From NCBI GenBank assembly GCA_030615865.1, contig JAUWYK010000040.1, forward strand, positions 1 through 17,438: a stretch of DNA of 17,438 nucleotides, in the 5' to 3' direction. The translations under genes and the position numbers were made by a program. The notes below the pieces were generated by a model, which made no database searches, was not told where the DNA came from, and saw nothing but the letters and a program-made list of their open reading frames with translations. Position 1 is the first letter of the stretch. Each line of letters starts with the position of its first letter. Shown here in pieces: positions 7,410-13,564 of the stretch. Origin of the DNA: Dehalococcoidia bacterium. GTDB lineage: Bacteria; Chloroflexota; Dehalococcoidia; Dehalococcoidales; JAUWYK01.

Positions 7410-8531
7410 CTATTCTACTTTTACCCTATATTCTTCCCTGGCTTCCCGAGCCAGAACATAATTCATAGTCCCTACTTGCTTTACCAAGCCCTTAATCTCC
7501 ATCATAGCTAGAGTACTGCTGACGGTTGCCATAGCTAGACCGCTGTTGCGGCAGACCTCATCAATATGGGTCGGCTCGGCACTTAGTTGCTTTAGTAACA
7601 AAGTTTCGGTGTCGGAGGACGGTATGACCTGTTTCATTTCTATCTGGCGAGCTACAGCTGTCAGGTTCAACTCCTCTAAAATATCAGTGCAGTCGCGAAC
7701 TAGCTTTGCTCCTTCTTGGATAAGAAGGTTAGTCCCTGTGCTGGCTGGTGACAGAATGCTACCTGGGATAGCAAACACCTCTCTATTTTGTTCCAGTGCC
7801 AGACGAGCTGTAATCATAGCCCCGCTAGTCTTCCCGGCTTCGGTAACTAGAACTCCCAGGCTCAGTCCGCTCATGATTCGATTACGCCGGGGGAAGTTAT
7901 CAGCCTTGGGTCTGGTACCCAAGGGATACTCACTTATCAGGGCTCCGTGCTGAATAATGCTACGAGCTAGATTAGCATTCTCGGCAGGGTAAACGATATC
8001 AAGCCCGCAGGCAAATACAGCAATGCTCCTGCCGCCTGCCTCCAGGGCATTATGATGGGCTATTGAATCAATTCCTCTAGCCAGACCACTTACGATAGTG
8101 ATTCTACTCCGAGCTAGGTCAACCACTATTTCCTCGGTTACCTGTCTCCCGTAAACTGTAGCCCGGCGGGTACCGACTACTGCCAGGCACCACTCATCCT
8201 CGGGGAGCAGGGAACCCCTGACATAAAGCAGTGGTGGATAGTCATATATTTCCTTGAGCCGGGATGGATAATCTGGGTCATGGCAGGTAAGCACTTTTAC
8301 CCCATAGCGGTCTAGCTTTTCCATCTCAGCCTCCAGAGAAATTCTGGGCTGCCATGAGGTGATGGCACGTATTGAGCCGGCATCCAGCCCGGCTTGCTTT
8401 AAATCAGCCGGGGCTGCCTGCCAGGCATTCTCCAGACTGCCAAAGTAGTTCTCCAGCTGGGTTAACTTGACCCGACCAATGCCAGGTATAATACTAAAGC
8501 CCACCCAATATTTAATATCTTTGTTAGTCAT
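7410..8531 (-). CDS. dprA: DNA-processing protein DprA
   Basis: DprA loads RecA onto incoming single-stranded DNA during natural transformation, although many non-competent bacteria retain it. From the ATG at 8529-8531 the protein has 373 residues. It has an N-terminal SAM/HhH-like part (about 5-60), the Rossmann domain with VVGTRRATVYG (118-128), SGLARGIDSIAH (148-159), FPRRNRIMSGLS (213-224) and TEAGKTSGAM (230-239), and a C-terminal winged helix (about 305-362). The frame stays open upstream to a TTG at 8568-8570, 13 residues earlier. I prefer the ATG because homologues usually begin a few residues before YWxGFSxIPGIG. The TTG does, however, have a better-placed AGGG, supplied by the adjacent palindromic repeat. 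It is the first gene of the run ending at 1183. Confidence 0.94.
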   Translation of the reverse strand: MTNKDIKYWVGFSIIPGIGRVKLTQLENYFGSLENAWQAAPADLKQAGLDAGSIRAITSWQPRISLEAEMEKLDRYGVKVLTCHDPDYPSRLKEIYDYPPLLYVRGSLLPEDEWCLAVVGTRRATVYGRQVTEEIVVDLARSRITIVSGLARGIDSIAHHNALEAGGRSIAVFACGLDIVYPAENANLARSIIQHGALISEYPLGTRPKADNFPRRNRIMSGLSLGVLVTEAGKTSGAMITARLALEQNREVFAIPGSILSPASTGTNLLIQEGAKLVRDCTDILEELNLTAVARQIEMKQVIPSSDTETLLLKQLSAEPTHIDEVCRNSGLAMATVSSTLAMMEIKGLVKQVGTMNYVLAREAREEYRVKVE

Positions 8532-8582
8532 TTCCAAAGCAATTCTAGCATAGAGACAGATTGATGACAATTGGTAACCCTA

Positions 8583-8682
8583 TCCCCCTTCCCCTTACCA
8601 AGGGGAAGGGGGAGATTTGTTTTTAGAGGGGCGCTAACCCCTCTTAATAATACATTCCCCCTCCCTTATCAAGGGAGGGGGA
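8583..8682. repeat. Hairpin-rich intergenic repeat, copy B
   Basis: Three palindromes lie between dprA and tRNA-Ser. The first has 14-bp arms TCCCCCTTCCCCTT (8583-8596) and AAGGGGAAGGGGGA (8600-8613) with a 3-nt loop. The second has 7-bp arms AGAGGGG (8625-8631) and CCCCTCT (8638-8644). The third has 12-bp arms TCCCCCTCCCTT (8656-8667) and AAGGGAGGGGGA (8671-8682) with a 3-nt loop. The right arm of the last is identical to that of copy A. The structure of two C-rich/G-rich perfect palindromes flanking a smaller one suggests a REP/BIME-like or MITE-like interspersed element. In transcripts it could form stable hairpins between the tRNA unit and dprA. Confidence 0.7.
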
Positions 8683-8715
8683 TAATAGGGGGAGGGTTGC
8701 AATTCAAAAATAAAA

Positions 8716-8804
<89 letters not shown>

Positions 8805-8818
8805 ATTATTTAACCTAC

Positions 8819-8909
8819 TGGCGGAGAGGGTGGGATTCGAACCCACGCTCCGCTATTAGCGGAGACCGCTTTTCGAGAGCGGCACCATAAACCACTCGGA
8901 CACCTCTCC
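8819..8909 (-). tRNA. tRNA-Ser (anticodon CGA)
   Basis: This 91-nt class II tRNA has an acceptor stem GGAGAGG/CCTCTCC, discriminator G and an encoded CCA. The anticodon stem CCGCT/AGCGG encloses the loop CTCGAAA, giving anticodon CGA, which reads UCG. The variable arm pairs CTCCGCT with AGCGGAG, and the T arm is GTGGGTTCGAATCCCAC. It lies 14 nt upstream, in transcription order, of tRNA-Ser(GGA), so the two are probably processed from one precursor. Confidence 0.96.
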
Positions 8910-8918
8910 TAGCTTTAA

Positions 8919-8948
8919 ATTCTACTCCAAAACCCGTCATGAAAGCAA
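8919..8948 (-). promoter_or_regulatory. Candidate sigma-70-type promoter for the tRNA-Ser pair
   Basis: On the minus strand a TTGCTT hexamer (8943-8948) is followed after 18 nt by TAGAAT (8919-8924). The predicted start would fall a few bases before the 5' end of tRNA-Ser(CGA) at 8909, as expected for a tRNA leader. The -10 box is good and the -35 box partial. It overlaps the T-run of the weak terminator candidate of the upstream gene. Confidence 0.4.
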
Positions 8949-8976
8949 AAAGGGCTTGGGAAATATCCTCTCCCAA
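8947..8976 (-). terminator. Weak intrinsic terminator candidate after the NTF2-like gene
   Basis: On the minus strand, TTGGGA (8971-8976) pairs with TCCCAA (8956-8961) around a 9-nt loop. A five-T run (8947-8951) follows after four intervening bases. The stem is short and the T-run is displaced, so termination would be partial at best. It lies about 40 nt downstream of the stop codon at 9015. Confidence 0.3.
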
Positions 8977-9014
8977 TTCGGCAAGGTGTATCAGGCTATC
9001 CTGCCGGTCATCTT

Positions 9015-9521
9015 TTATTGACCTGGGGGCTGTGATGGAAGAGGCATGACACGGTCCTGTTCCATCCCCCACCCCTGATTTAGAGTGGTCATCGTCAGGA
9101 GGGTAATCACCATCTTGGTAATCTTCCAGGTGCCTTCCTCAAAGCGGAATTCCCAGTCGTACGTCCCCCAGCCAATATAGGATTGACCACTGTGAGATTG
9201 CACAACAAACCAGTCTGCAGAACACTTGCCAGTCTCGCCATCAACAGTGATGTGCTCGTTAGCAATCCAGCGGCGCGGGTGTTGGAAGGAGGAATGGTAG
9301 TCGCGAAAAAAGCTCAAGGCGTCCTCTTTGCCCTCAAAGGTTTTGTCCCACCAGGGGCTAATCTGGATGACAATATTGCCAGTCATGATAGACATTAGTT
9401 CATCGTATCGCGCCTCGTCTACACCTCGGGCATAATGCCCTATGGTGTTTCGGATTCCACCCCTCGCCTCAAGGTCGCTCAGTCGTGATTCCAGCGCTGC
9501 AATTCGTTCTTGTAGCTCCAT
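9015..9521 (-). CDS. NTF2/SnoaL-like domain protein
   Basis: The 168-residue protein starts with a short amphipathic helix (LQERIAALESRLSDLEARGG, about 3-22). An NTF2-like alpha+beta barrel follows (about 23-150): the family-typical RNTIGHYARGVDEARYDELMSI, then FEGKEDALSFFRDYH, HITVDGETGKCSADWFVV and WEFRFEEGTWKITKMVI. This fold covers polyketide cyclases, ketosteroid isomerases, dehydratases and dioxygenase beta subunits, and no catalytic set fixes one of these here. The ATG start is strongly supported by AGGAGG seven bases upstream. The gene is transcribed divergently from the ligase-dehydrogenase pair, so a role in the same acid or ring-compound pathway is possible but only inferred. No signal peptide is visible. 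Confidence 0.82.
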   Translation of the reverse strand: MELQERIAALESRLSDLEARGGIRNTIGHYARGVDEARYDELMSIMTGNIVIQISPWWDKTFEGKEDALSFFRDYHSSFQHPRRWIANEHITVDGETGKCSADWFVVQSHSGQSYIGWGTYDWEFRFEEGTWKITKMVITLLTMTTLNQGWGMEQDRVMPLPSQPPGQ

Positions 9522-9795
9522 CCTGTTACCTCCTGCCAGGGTAGAATAGCAGAAGTAGCTTCATCGGGCAATCTTGAACCCCAGCTCGCGTATGATTCTG
9601 ATTAGCTCTTGGTGCCTGGAGATTGACATTTCACCATCATAGAATATAATATCATAGAATGTGATTGTTCCAGGAGTGAGGGGGAGGGGGCATCAGGTGG
9701 ACAGGGAGACACCGAATTAACGTCCCAATATGTGAATTGACTACCCAGTAAATAGGGGGTTTCACTCCCAATAGTTTGATTAAGGGGGAAAGGGT
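9522..9795. other. Divergent intergenic region with direct repeat and ORF remnant
   Basis: This 274-nt stretch lies between the NTF2-like gene and the ligase. It contains an exact 10-bp direct repeat ATCATAGAAT at 9636-9645 and 9651-9660, one and a half turns apart centre to centre. That could be an operator or simply AT-rich repetition. It also has several G-runs on the + strand, a lone TTGACT at 9737-9742 without a convincing -10 partner, and a minus-strand open stretch (9561-9692) that reads like a protein C-terminus. Longer overlapping frames here show no family-like sequence and are left out. Confidence 0.45.
9561..9692 (-). pseudogene. Possible C-terminal remnant of a lost gene
   Basis: Between an in-frame TGA (9693-9695) and a TGA (9561-9563) lie 43 sense codons. 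The translation has a protein-like second half: GTITFYDIIFYDGE followed by an amphipathic helix, SRHQELIRIIRELGFKIAR. The only ATG is internal (9627-9629) and would give 22 residues, preceded by GGTGA. I cannot assign a family. It may be the tail of a deleted gene, a tiny ORF, or chance. Confidence 0.2.
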
Positions 9796-11442
9796 ATGTC
9801 ATTGGAAGGATTTCCCGGATATCAAAAAGAAGACGCCGAGAAATACAATAAATACAGATGGTGGCTCGGGATTACCTTGGGCGATATGGTTGATAAAGCC
9901 ACTGATTTGTACCCCCAAAGAGAGGCTTTAGTTGATGATACTACTCGCTTAACCTATGCCCAGCTCCGGGAGAAGATAGATAGACTGGCTATCGCTTTAA
10001 TCAAGCTCGGTATTGAGAAACAGGATCGTGTTTTGTTGCAGCTTCCAAATTGGAGCGAGTTTGTTTACTCATATTTCGCCCTCCAAAAAATCGGGGCGAT
10101 TGTCGTTTTATTAGTTCCAAGACATTCGCAAATGGAGATTAACCACCTTTGCTATCTAACGGGAGCAACAGCTTGGATATTGCCAGAGCAATATCACAAG
10201 ATTGACTACACACCCATTATAGATGATGTTTTACAAGCAAATCCAGAACTGAAACACGTTATTTTGGTCAGGAGAAAAGAAGGCGATCGGTTCCCTAGCC
10301 TCGAAAAGCTGATACAGAATGCTAAGTTGAGCGAGGATAGCATTCATGAACTTGCTGATAGAAGGCCTGAGCCAATGGAAGTTGCCCATATGGGACCCAC
10401 TGGCGGGACTACAGGTTTACCTAAGGTAGCCCCTCGCACACATAATGACCTTATTTGTAACATTGAATATAAGGCTAGGGCATGGGAACTGAACAATAAT
10501 GACATATGTCTAGCCATAACTGCTGCCGGACATGATATGACATTTACTGTTGCAATTTGTGGCACTATTTTTACCTTCTGCAAATTAGTTCTATTAGATT
10601 CTACTCTGCCAGAAGACTTCTGTGGGGCAGTTCAAAGAGAGAAGGTAACTTGTTCGGTGATGGCTCCTGCTTTAGCTATGAGGGTTGTTAATTTTGAGGG
10701 CTTGAAAGACTATGATATGAGTTCTCTATCAAAAGCGTATGTTGGAGGGGCACCTAGTCCGCCCGATCTGATCCAGAGCGGCTACGACAAGGTCGGCTAC
10801 AAACACATTAACGGATTCGGGGGAACTGAAGGCCATAGCTGCATGACGAGATTGGATTATGACCTAGATACCATCTGTAGCACCTCCGGAAGACCAAGTT
10901 GCCCTTATGAGAAATATAAAATTATCGATCGAGATGAAAGGGAGCTAGCACCAAATACGGAAGGAGAGCTAGTAGCTAAGGGGCCCGGCATATTCGCCGG
11001 TTATTTTAATGCTCCTGAGGAAAACAGAAAAGCCTTCACTAAAGACGGATTCTTCAAAACTGGCGACTTGGCAACAATGGACGATTCGGGAAAAATCAGG
11101 ATAACCGGCAGGATAAAGGACATCATTCTCCGAGGTGGTGAAAATATCAGTCCTGCTGAAATTGAGGAGTTGATTATTGCCCACACAGGCGTTGAGGCCG
11201 TTTCCGTAATCGGCATGCCCGATAAGGAACTAGGTGAAAGGATATGCGCTTACATCCAGCCGGTTCACGGAGTGAAGCTTGACCCTGAAGATATCGCCTC
11301 ATTTCTAAAAAGTAAAGGGGCTTCTGTGCTTCAACTCCCAGAGAGAATTGAGTTTATTGATGCCATCCCGTTAACGAAAGTAGGCAAAGCAGATAAAAAA
11401 GCCCTGCAAGAAGACATTAAAAGGCGCCTTGGGATGGCTTAA
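9796..11442 (+). CDS. AMP-forming acyl/aryl-acid ligase (EntE/DhbE-like)
   Basis: The 548-residue member of the ANL adenylating superfamily should activate a carboxylic acid with ATP to the acyl-AMP and then probably the CoA thioester. The P-loop is MGPTGGTTGLPK (199-210). Later core motifs are GFGGTEG, the hinge D/R region FKTGDLATMDDSGKIRITGR, and the A8 loop KDIILRGGENISPAEIEE. The catalytic A10 lysine is K531 in TKVGKADKK. The N-terminus (GFPGYQKEDAEKYNKYRWW) and overall pattern resemble 2,3-dihydroxybenzoate-AMP ligases. Where those enzymes have a His-Asn-Tyr substrate motif, this one has H246-D247-M248, so the substrate is probably not salicylate or dihydroxybenzoate. The start has AGGGGG seven bases upstream. 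The dehydrogenase gene follows 68 nt downstream, suggesting a catabolic operon for an aromatic, alicyclic or fatty acid. No siderophore carrier genes are nearby. Confidence 0.88.
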   Translation: MSLEGFPGYQKEDAEKYNKYRWWLGITLGDMVDKATDLYPQREALVDDTTRLTYAQLREKIDRLAIALIKLGIEKQDRVLLQLPNWSEFVYSYFALQKIGAIVVLLVPRHSQMEINHLCYLTGATAWILPEQYHKIDYTPIIDDVLQANPELKHVILVRRKEGDRFPSLEKLIQNAKLSEDSIHELADRRPEPMEVAHMGPTGGTTGLPKVAPRTHNDLICNIEYKARAWELNNNDICLAITAAGHDMTFTVAICGTIFTFCKLVLLDSTLPEDFCGAVQREKVTCSVMAPALAMRVVNFEGLKDYDMSSLSKAYVGGAPSPPDLIQSGYDKVGYKHINGFGGTEGHSCMTRLDYDLDTICSTSGRPSCPYEKYKIIDRDERELAPNTEGELVAKGPGIFAGYFNAPEENRKAFTKDGFFKTGDLATMDDSGKIRITGRIKDIILRGGENISPAEIEELIIAHTGVEAVSVIGMPDKELGERICAYIQPVHGVKLDPEDIASFLKSKGASVLQLPERIEFIDAIPLTKVGKADKKALQEDIKRRLGMA

Positions 11443-11510
11443 ACCTATTAAACCAGCATAATGTTGAATGCTAAATTCTTAATTTATTAAAGAAGGAGGA
11501 GGCAAATAAC

Positions 11511-12377
11511 ATGGAGGTTAAAAAGGTCTGCGTTCTAGGTGCTGGCACTATGGGTACTCAGGTTGCCCAGCTGGCAGCTGCCACTGGCTATCAGGTGTCA
11601 ATGGTCGATATTGAAGACAGAATTCTCGAAGCTAGTTTTAGCACTATTAAAGGTAACCTGAAGAAGTTTTTTGTCGACAAGGGTAAGATGACTCAGGAGG
11701 AAGCCGACAGAGTGGTTAGCCGCATTGAAGGTACTCTTGACCTTGAACGAGCGGTTGAAGGAGTTCAGCTCGTGATTGAGTGCATTCCTGAGGAGATGGA
11801 GCTGAAGCAGCAGATGTTTAAGCGCTTGGATGAGTCGTGTGCTCCGGAAACAATATTGGCTACTAATACCTCATCGCTTACCATTACTGCCATAGGTTCA
11901 CTGACTCGGCGACAGGACAAGGTGGTAGGGATGCACTTTTTCAACCCAGTAGGGGTGATGAGGTTGGTTGAGATAATTCGGGGAAGCAAGACCTCAGACG
12001 AGACCTTACAGGTTATCAAAGACCTAGCAGCAAAGTTTAATAAAGAGACCATTACGGTTAACAAGGACTCCGCCGGTTTTGTTGTGGTCAGATTGTTTGC
12101 AGTGTTAGCTAACGAGGCGGCTAGGTTGCTTGAGGAGGGTACAGCCAGCGCTGAGGATATTGATAAGGGGTGCCAGTTGGGATTGGGCCATGCCATGGGA
12201 CCATTGATGACCAATGATATTAACAACGGCATACCAGTGAGCCTACACTGCCTTGAATATATGCGGGAGCAGCTGGGTGATGCCTACAGACCTTCACCGT
12301 TGTGGCGGCAGAAGGTATGGTGTGGTGAGCTGGGAGTGGGAACAGGCCGAGGCTTTTACGACCATACTCAGAAATAA
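11511..12377 (+). CDS. 3-hydroxyacyl-CoA dehydrogenase (3-hydroxybutyryl-CoA type), atypical
   Basis: The 288-residue length is standard for single-domain NAD(P)-dependent 3-hydroxybutyryl-CoA dehydrogenases (Hbd/PaaH), which interconvert 3-hydroxyacyl-CoA and 3-oxoacyl-CoA. The Rossmann domain carries LGAGTMGTQVAQLAA (9-23) with D33 after beta-2. NTSSL (119-123), catalytic-type H142 in GMHFFNPVG and E154 in LVEIIRG are present. The highly conserved PGFxVNR segment is changed to AGFVVVR (188-194), with Val193 where the catalytic-pocket Asn normally sits. The usual DxxGLD after the MGP motif is DINNGI. The C-terminal dimerisation domain is otherwise intact and ends in GTGRGFYD. The start is supported by AAGGAGGAGG. 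It may act on an unusual hydroxyacyl-CoA or have altered activity. It is probably co-transcribed with the preceding ligase. Confidence 0.88.
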   Translation: MEVKKVCVLGAGTMGTQVAQLAAATGYQVSMVDIEDRILEASFSTIKGNLKKFFVDKGKMTQEEADRVVSRIEGTLDLERAVEGVQLVIECIPEEMELKQQMFKRLDESCAPETILATNTSSLTITAIGSLTRRQDKVVGMHFFNPVGVMRLVEIIRGSKTSDETLQVIKDLAAKFNKETITVNKDSAGFVVVRLFAVLANEAARLLEEGTASAEDIDKGCQLGLGHAMGPLMTNDINNGIPVSLHCLEYMREQLGDAYRPSPLWRQKVWCGELGVGTGRGFYDHTQK

Positions 12378-12445
12378 TGTCTGGTAAATGAGAGGTTAAG
12401 ACCTTAGCTTTTCTGCGTTTCTCTTAGTACTGGTGAAAAGTTGCT

Positions 12446-13171
12446 CTAGCTATGATTCCGGTCGGCTTTCTGGAAATAGTAGCCGACTCCTGGTTCGGTC
12501 ATAATATACCTGGGCTGAGCCGGGTCTGGCTCTATCTTCTGACGCAAATGCCAAATGTAGATGCGCACATGGTCTAGGTCATCAACATATTCCCAGCCCC
12601 ACACCCTTTCCAGCAGTTGTTTATGGGTAAGAATGCGGCCAGCATTCTCCACCAAGAACATAAGCAGGCGAAACTCGGTTGGGGTTAGCTTTACCCGTTG
12701 TCCATTGACAATGACCTTCCGCTCAGCAACATCCATCGTAAGGAAGTCATCACTATAGGTGAGTTCCTTTCTTGCGTCTAGTGTGGGGGGTGACTCGGCA
12801 CGCCGCAGTACCGCCCGCACCCTTGCCACCAGCTCTTTATTCCCCACCGGCTTAATCAGGAAATCATCAGCCCCGTAGTCTAGCCCACGCACTATGTCTT
12901 CCTGAGTCTTTTGCTTGCCGGTAAGCATGACAATGGGTATATCAGAGATATCGCGAATACGGTGGCAGGTCTGCCAGCCATCCATCTTGGGCATGACCAC
13001 ATCCAGAAGCACTATATCTGGCCTGTGGTCAAAGAAAAGCCGCAGTGCCTCTCGCCCATTGCTGGCCTTTAGCACCTCATATCCTTTGTGGGTAAAAACC
13101 TGTTCAACCAGGCTAACAAAGGCGGGCTCATCGTCAACTATAAGAATCTTCTTTCCCATTGCCATGTCCAT
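12446..13171 (-). CDS. OmpR/PhoB-family response regulator
   Basis: The 241-residue protein has a receiver domain (about 7-122) and a winged-helix DNA-binding domain (about 140-236). Receiver residues are complete: D13/D14, phosphoacceptor D57 in LLDVVMPKMDG, T84 in MLTGK and K107 in LIKPV. The effector domain shows LTPTEFRLLMFLVENAGRI, the recognition-helix region HVRIYIWHLRQKI and the beta-hairpin PGVGYYF, as in OmpR/PhoB transcription factors. It is probably the transcriptional output of the adjacent multi-PAS kinase. It lies 12 nt after the stand-alone receiver gene. The first 5 residues contain three Met codons (13171, 13165, 13159) and no clear ribosome-binding site separates them. It converges on the dehydrogenase gene; the 68-nt gap shows no convincing terminator hairpin. 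The target genes are not evident. Confidence 0.94.
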   Translation of the reverse strand: MDMAMGKKILIVDDEPAFVSLVEQVFTHKGYEVLKASNGREALRLFFDHRPDIVLLDVVMPKMDGWQTCHRIRDISDIPIVMLTGKQKTQEDIVRGLDYGADDFLIKPVGNKELVARVRAVLRRAESPPTLDARKELTYSDDFLTMDVAERKVIVNGQRVKLTPTEFRLLMFLVENAGRILTHKQLLERVWGWEYVDDLDHVRIYIWHLRQKIEPDPAQPRYIMTEPGVGYYFQKADRNHS

Positions 13172-13183
13172 TAGTGCTAGGTG

Positions 13184-13564
13184 TTATCTTTTTCGCCGTT
13201 GTTGCAATATTTCTGCAATCAATCCGGGTAGCTCGCGGGTATTAATAGGCTTGGGCAAATAGACATCGCACCCGGCGTCAATAGCCTTCTCTTTGTCCCC
13301 CTTCATAGCATAGGCAGTAATAGCAATAATGGGGGTATGGTTGAATGCCGGGGTCTGCCTGAGCCTTCTGGTTACCTCAAGCCCGTTCATTTTGGGAAGC
13401 TGTATGTCCATTATAATGAGGTCTGGTCGCTGTCTTATAGCCATGTCCAGTGCCTGCTCACCATCACTGGCTTCAAACAACTTATAGCTCTTGGCGCTAA
13501 GGGTCATTGTAATCAGCCTCATATTTCTGGGGTTGTCTTCTACAATCAGTATCTTCTCTTTCAA
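13184..13564 (-). CDS. Stand-alone CheY/DivK-like receiver protein
   Basis: The 126-residue protein is a single receiver domain without an output domain. E9/D10, phosphoacceptor D53 (IIMDIQLPKMNG), T83 (AITAYAM) and K105 (YLPKPIN) are present. The AYAMKGDKEKAIDAGCD segment is typical of receivers paired with hybrid-type kinases and of DivK-like proteins. The start codon is TTG: TTGA joins the kinase stop and this start with a 4-nt overlap, implying coupled translation and near-stoichiometric production with the kinase. It probably takes phosphate from the kinase and relays or buffers signal towards the OmpR-type regulator. No histidine phosphotransfer protein is visible in the window. Confidence 0.92.
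   Translation of the reverse strand: MKEKILIVEDNPRNMRLITMTLSAKSYKLFEASDGEQALDMAIRQRPDLIIMDIQLPKMNGLEVTRRLRQTPAFNHTPIIAITAYAMKGDKEKAIDAGCDVYLPKPINTRELPGLIAEILQQRRKR

Noticed and set aside
8815..9072. 85-codon minus-strand ORF spanning the end of the NTF2-like gene and tRNA-Ser(CGA)
   Set aside because: It runs through a clear tRNA and overlaps a real gene in another frame; no family features.
9676..9789. Several G-runs suggesting a G-quadruplex upstream of the ligase
   Set aside because: Runs are irregular and widely spaced, and one doubles as the ligase ribosome-binding site; not enough support.
9602..9802. 66-codon minus-strand ORF upstream of the ligase
   Set aside because: Pro/Ser-rich low-complexity translation, overlaps the ligase start, and no ribosome-binding site.
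12378..12445. Bidirectional terminator between the convergent dehydrogenase and response regulator
   Set aside because: Only 4-5 bp inverted repeats and no aligned T-tract could be found.
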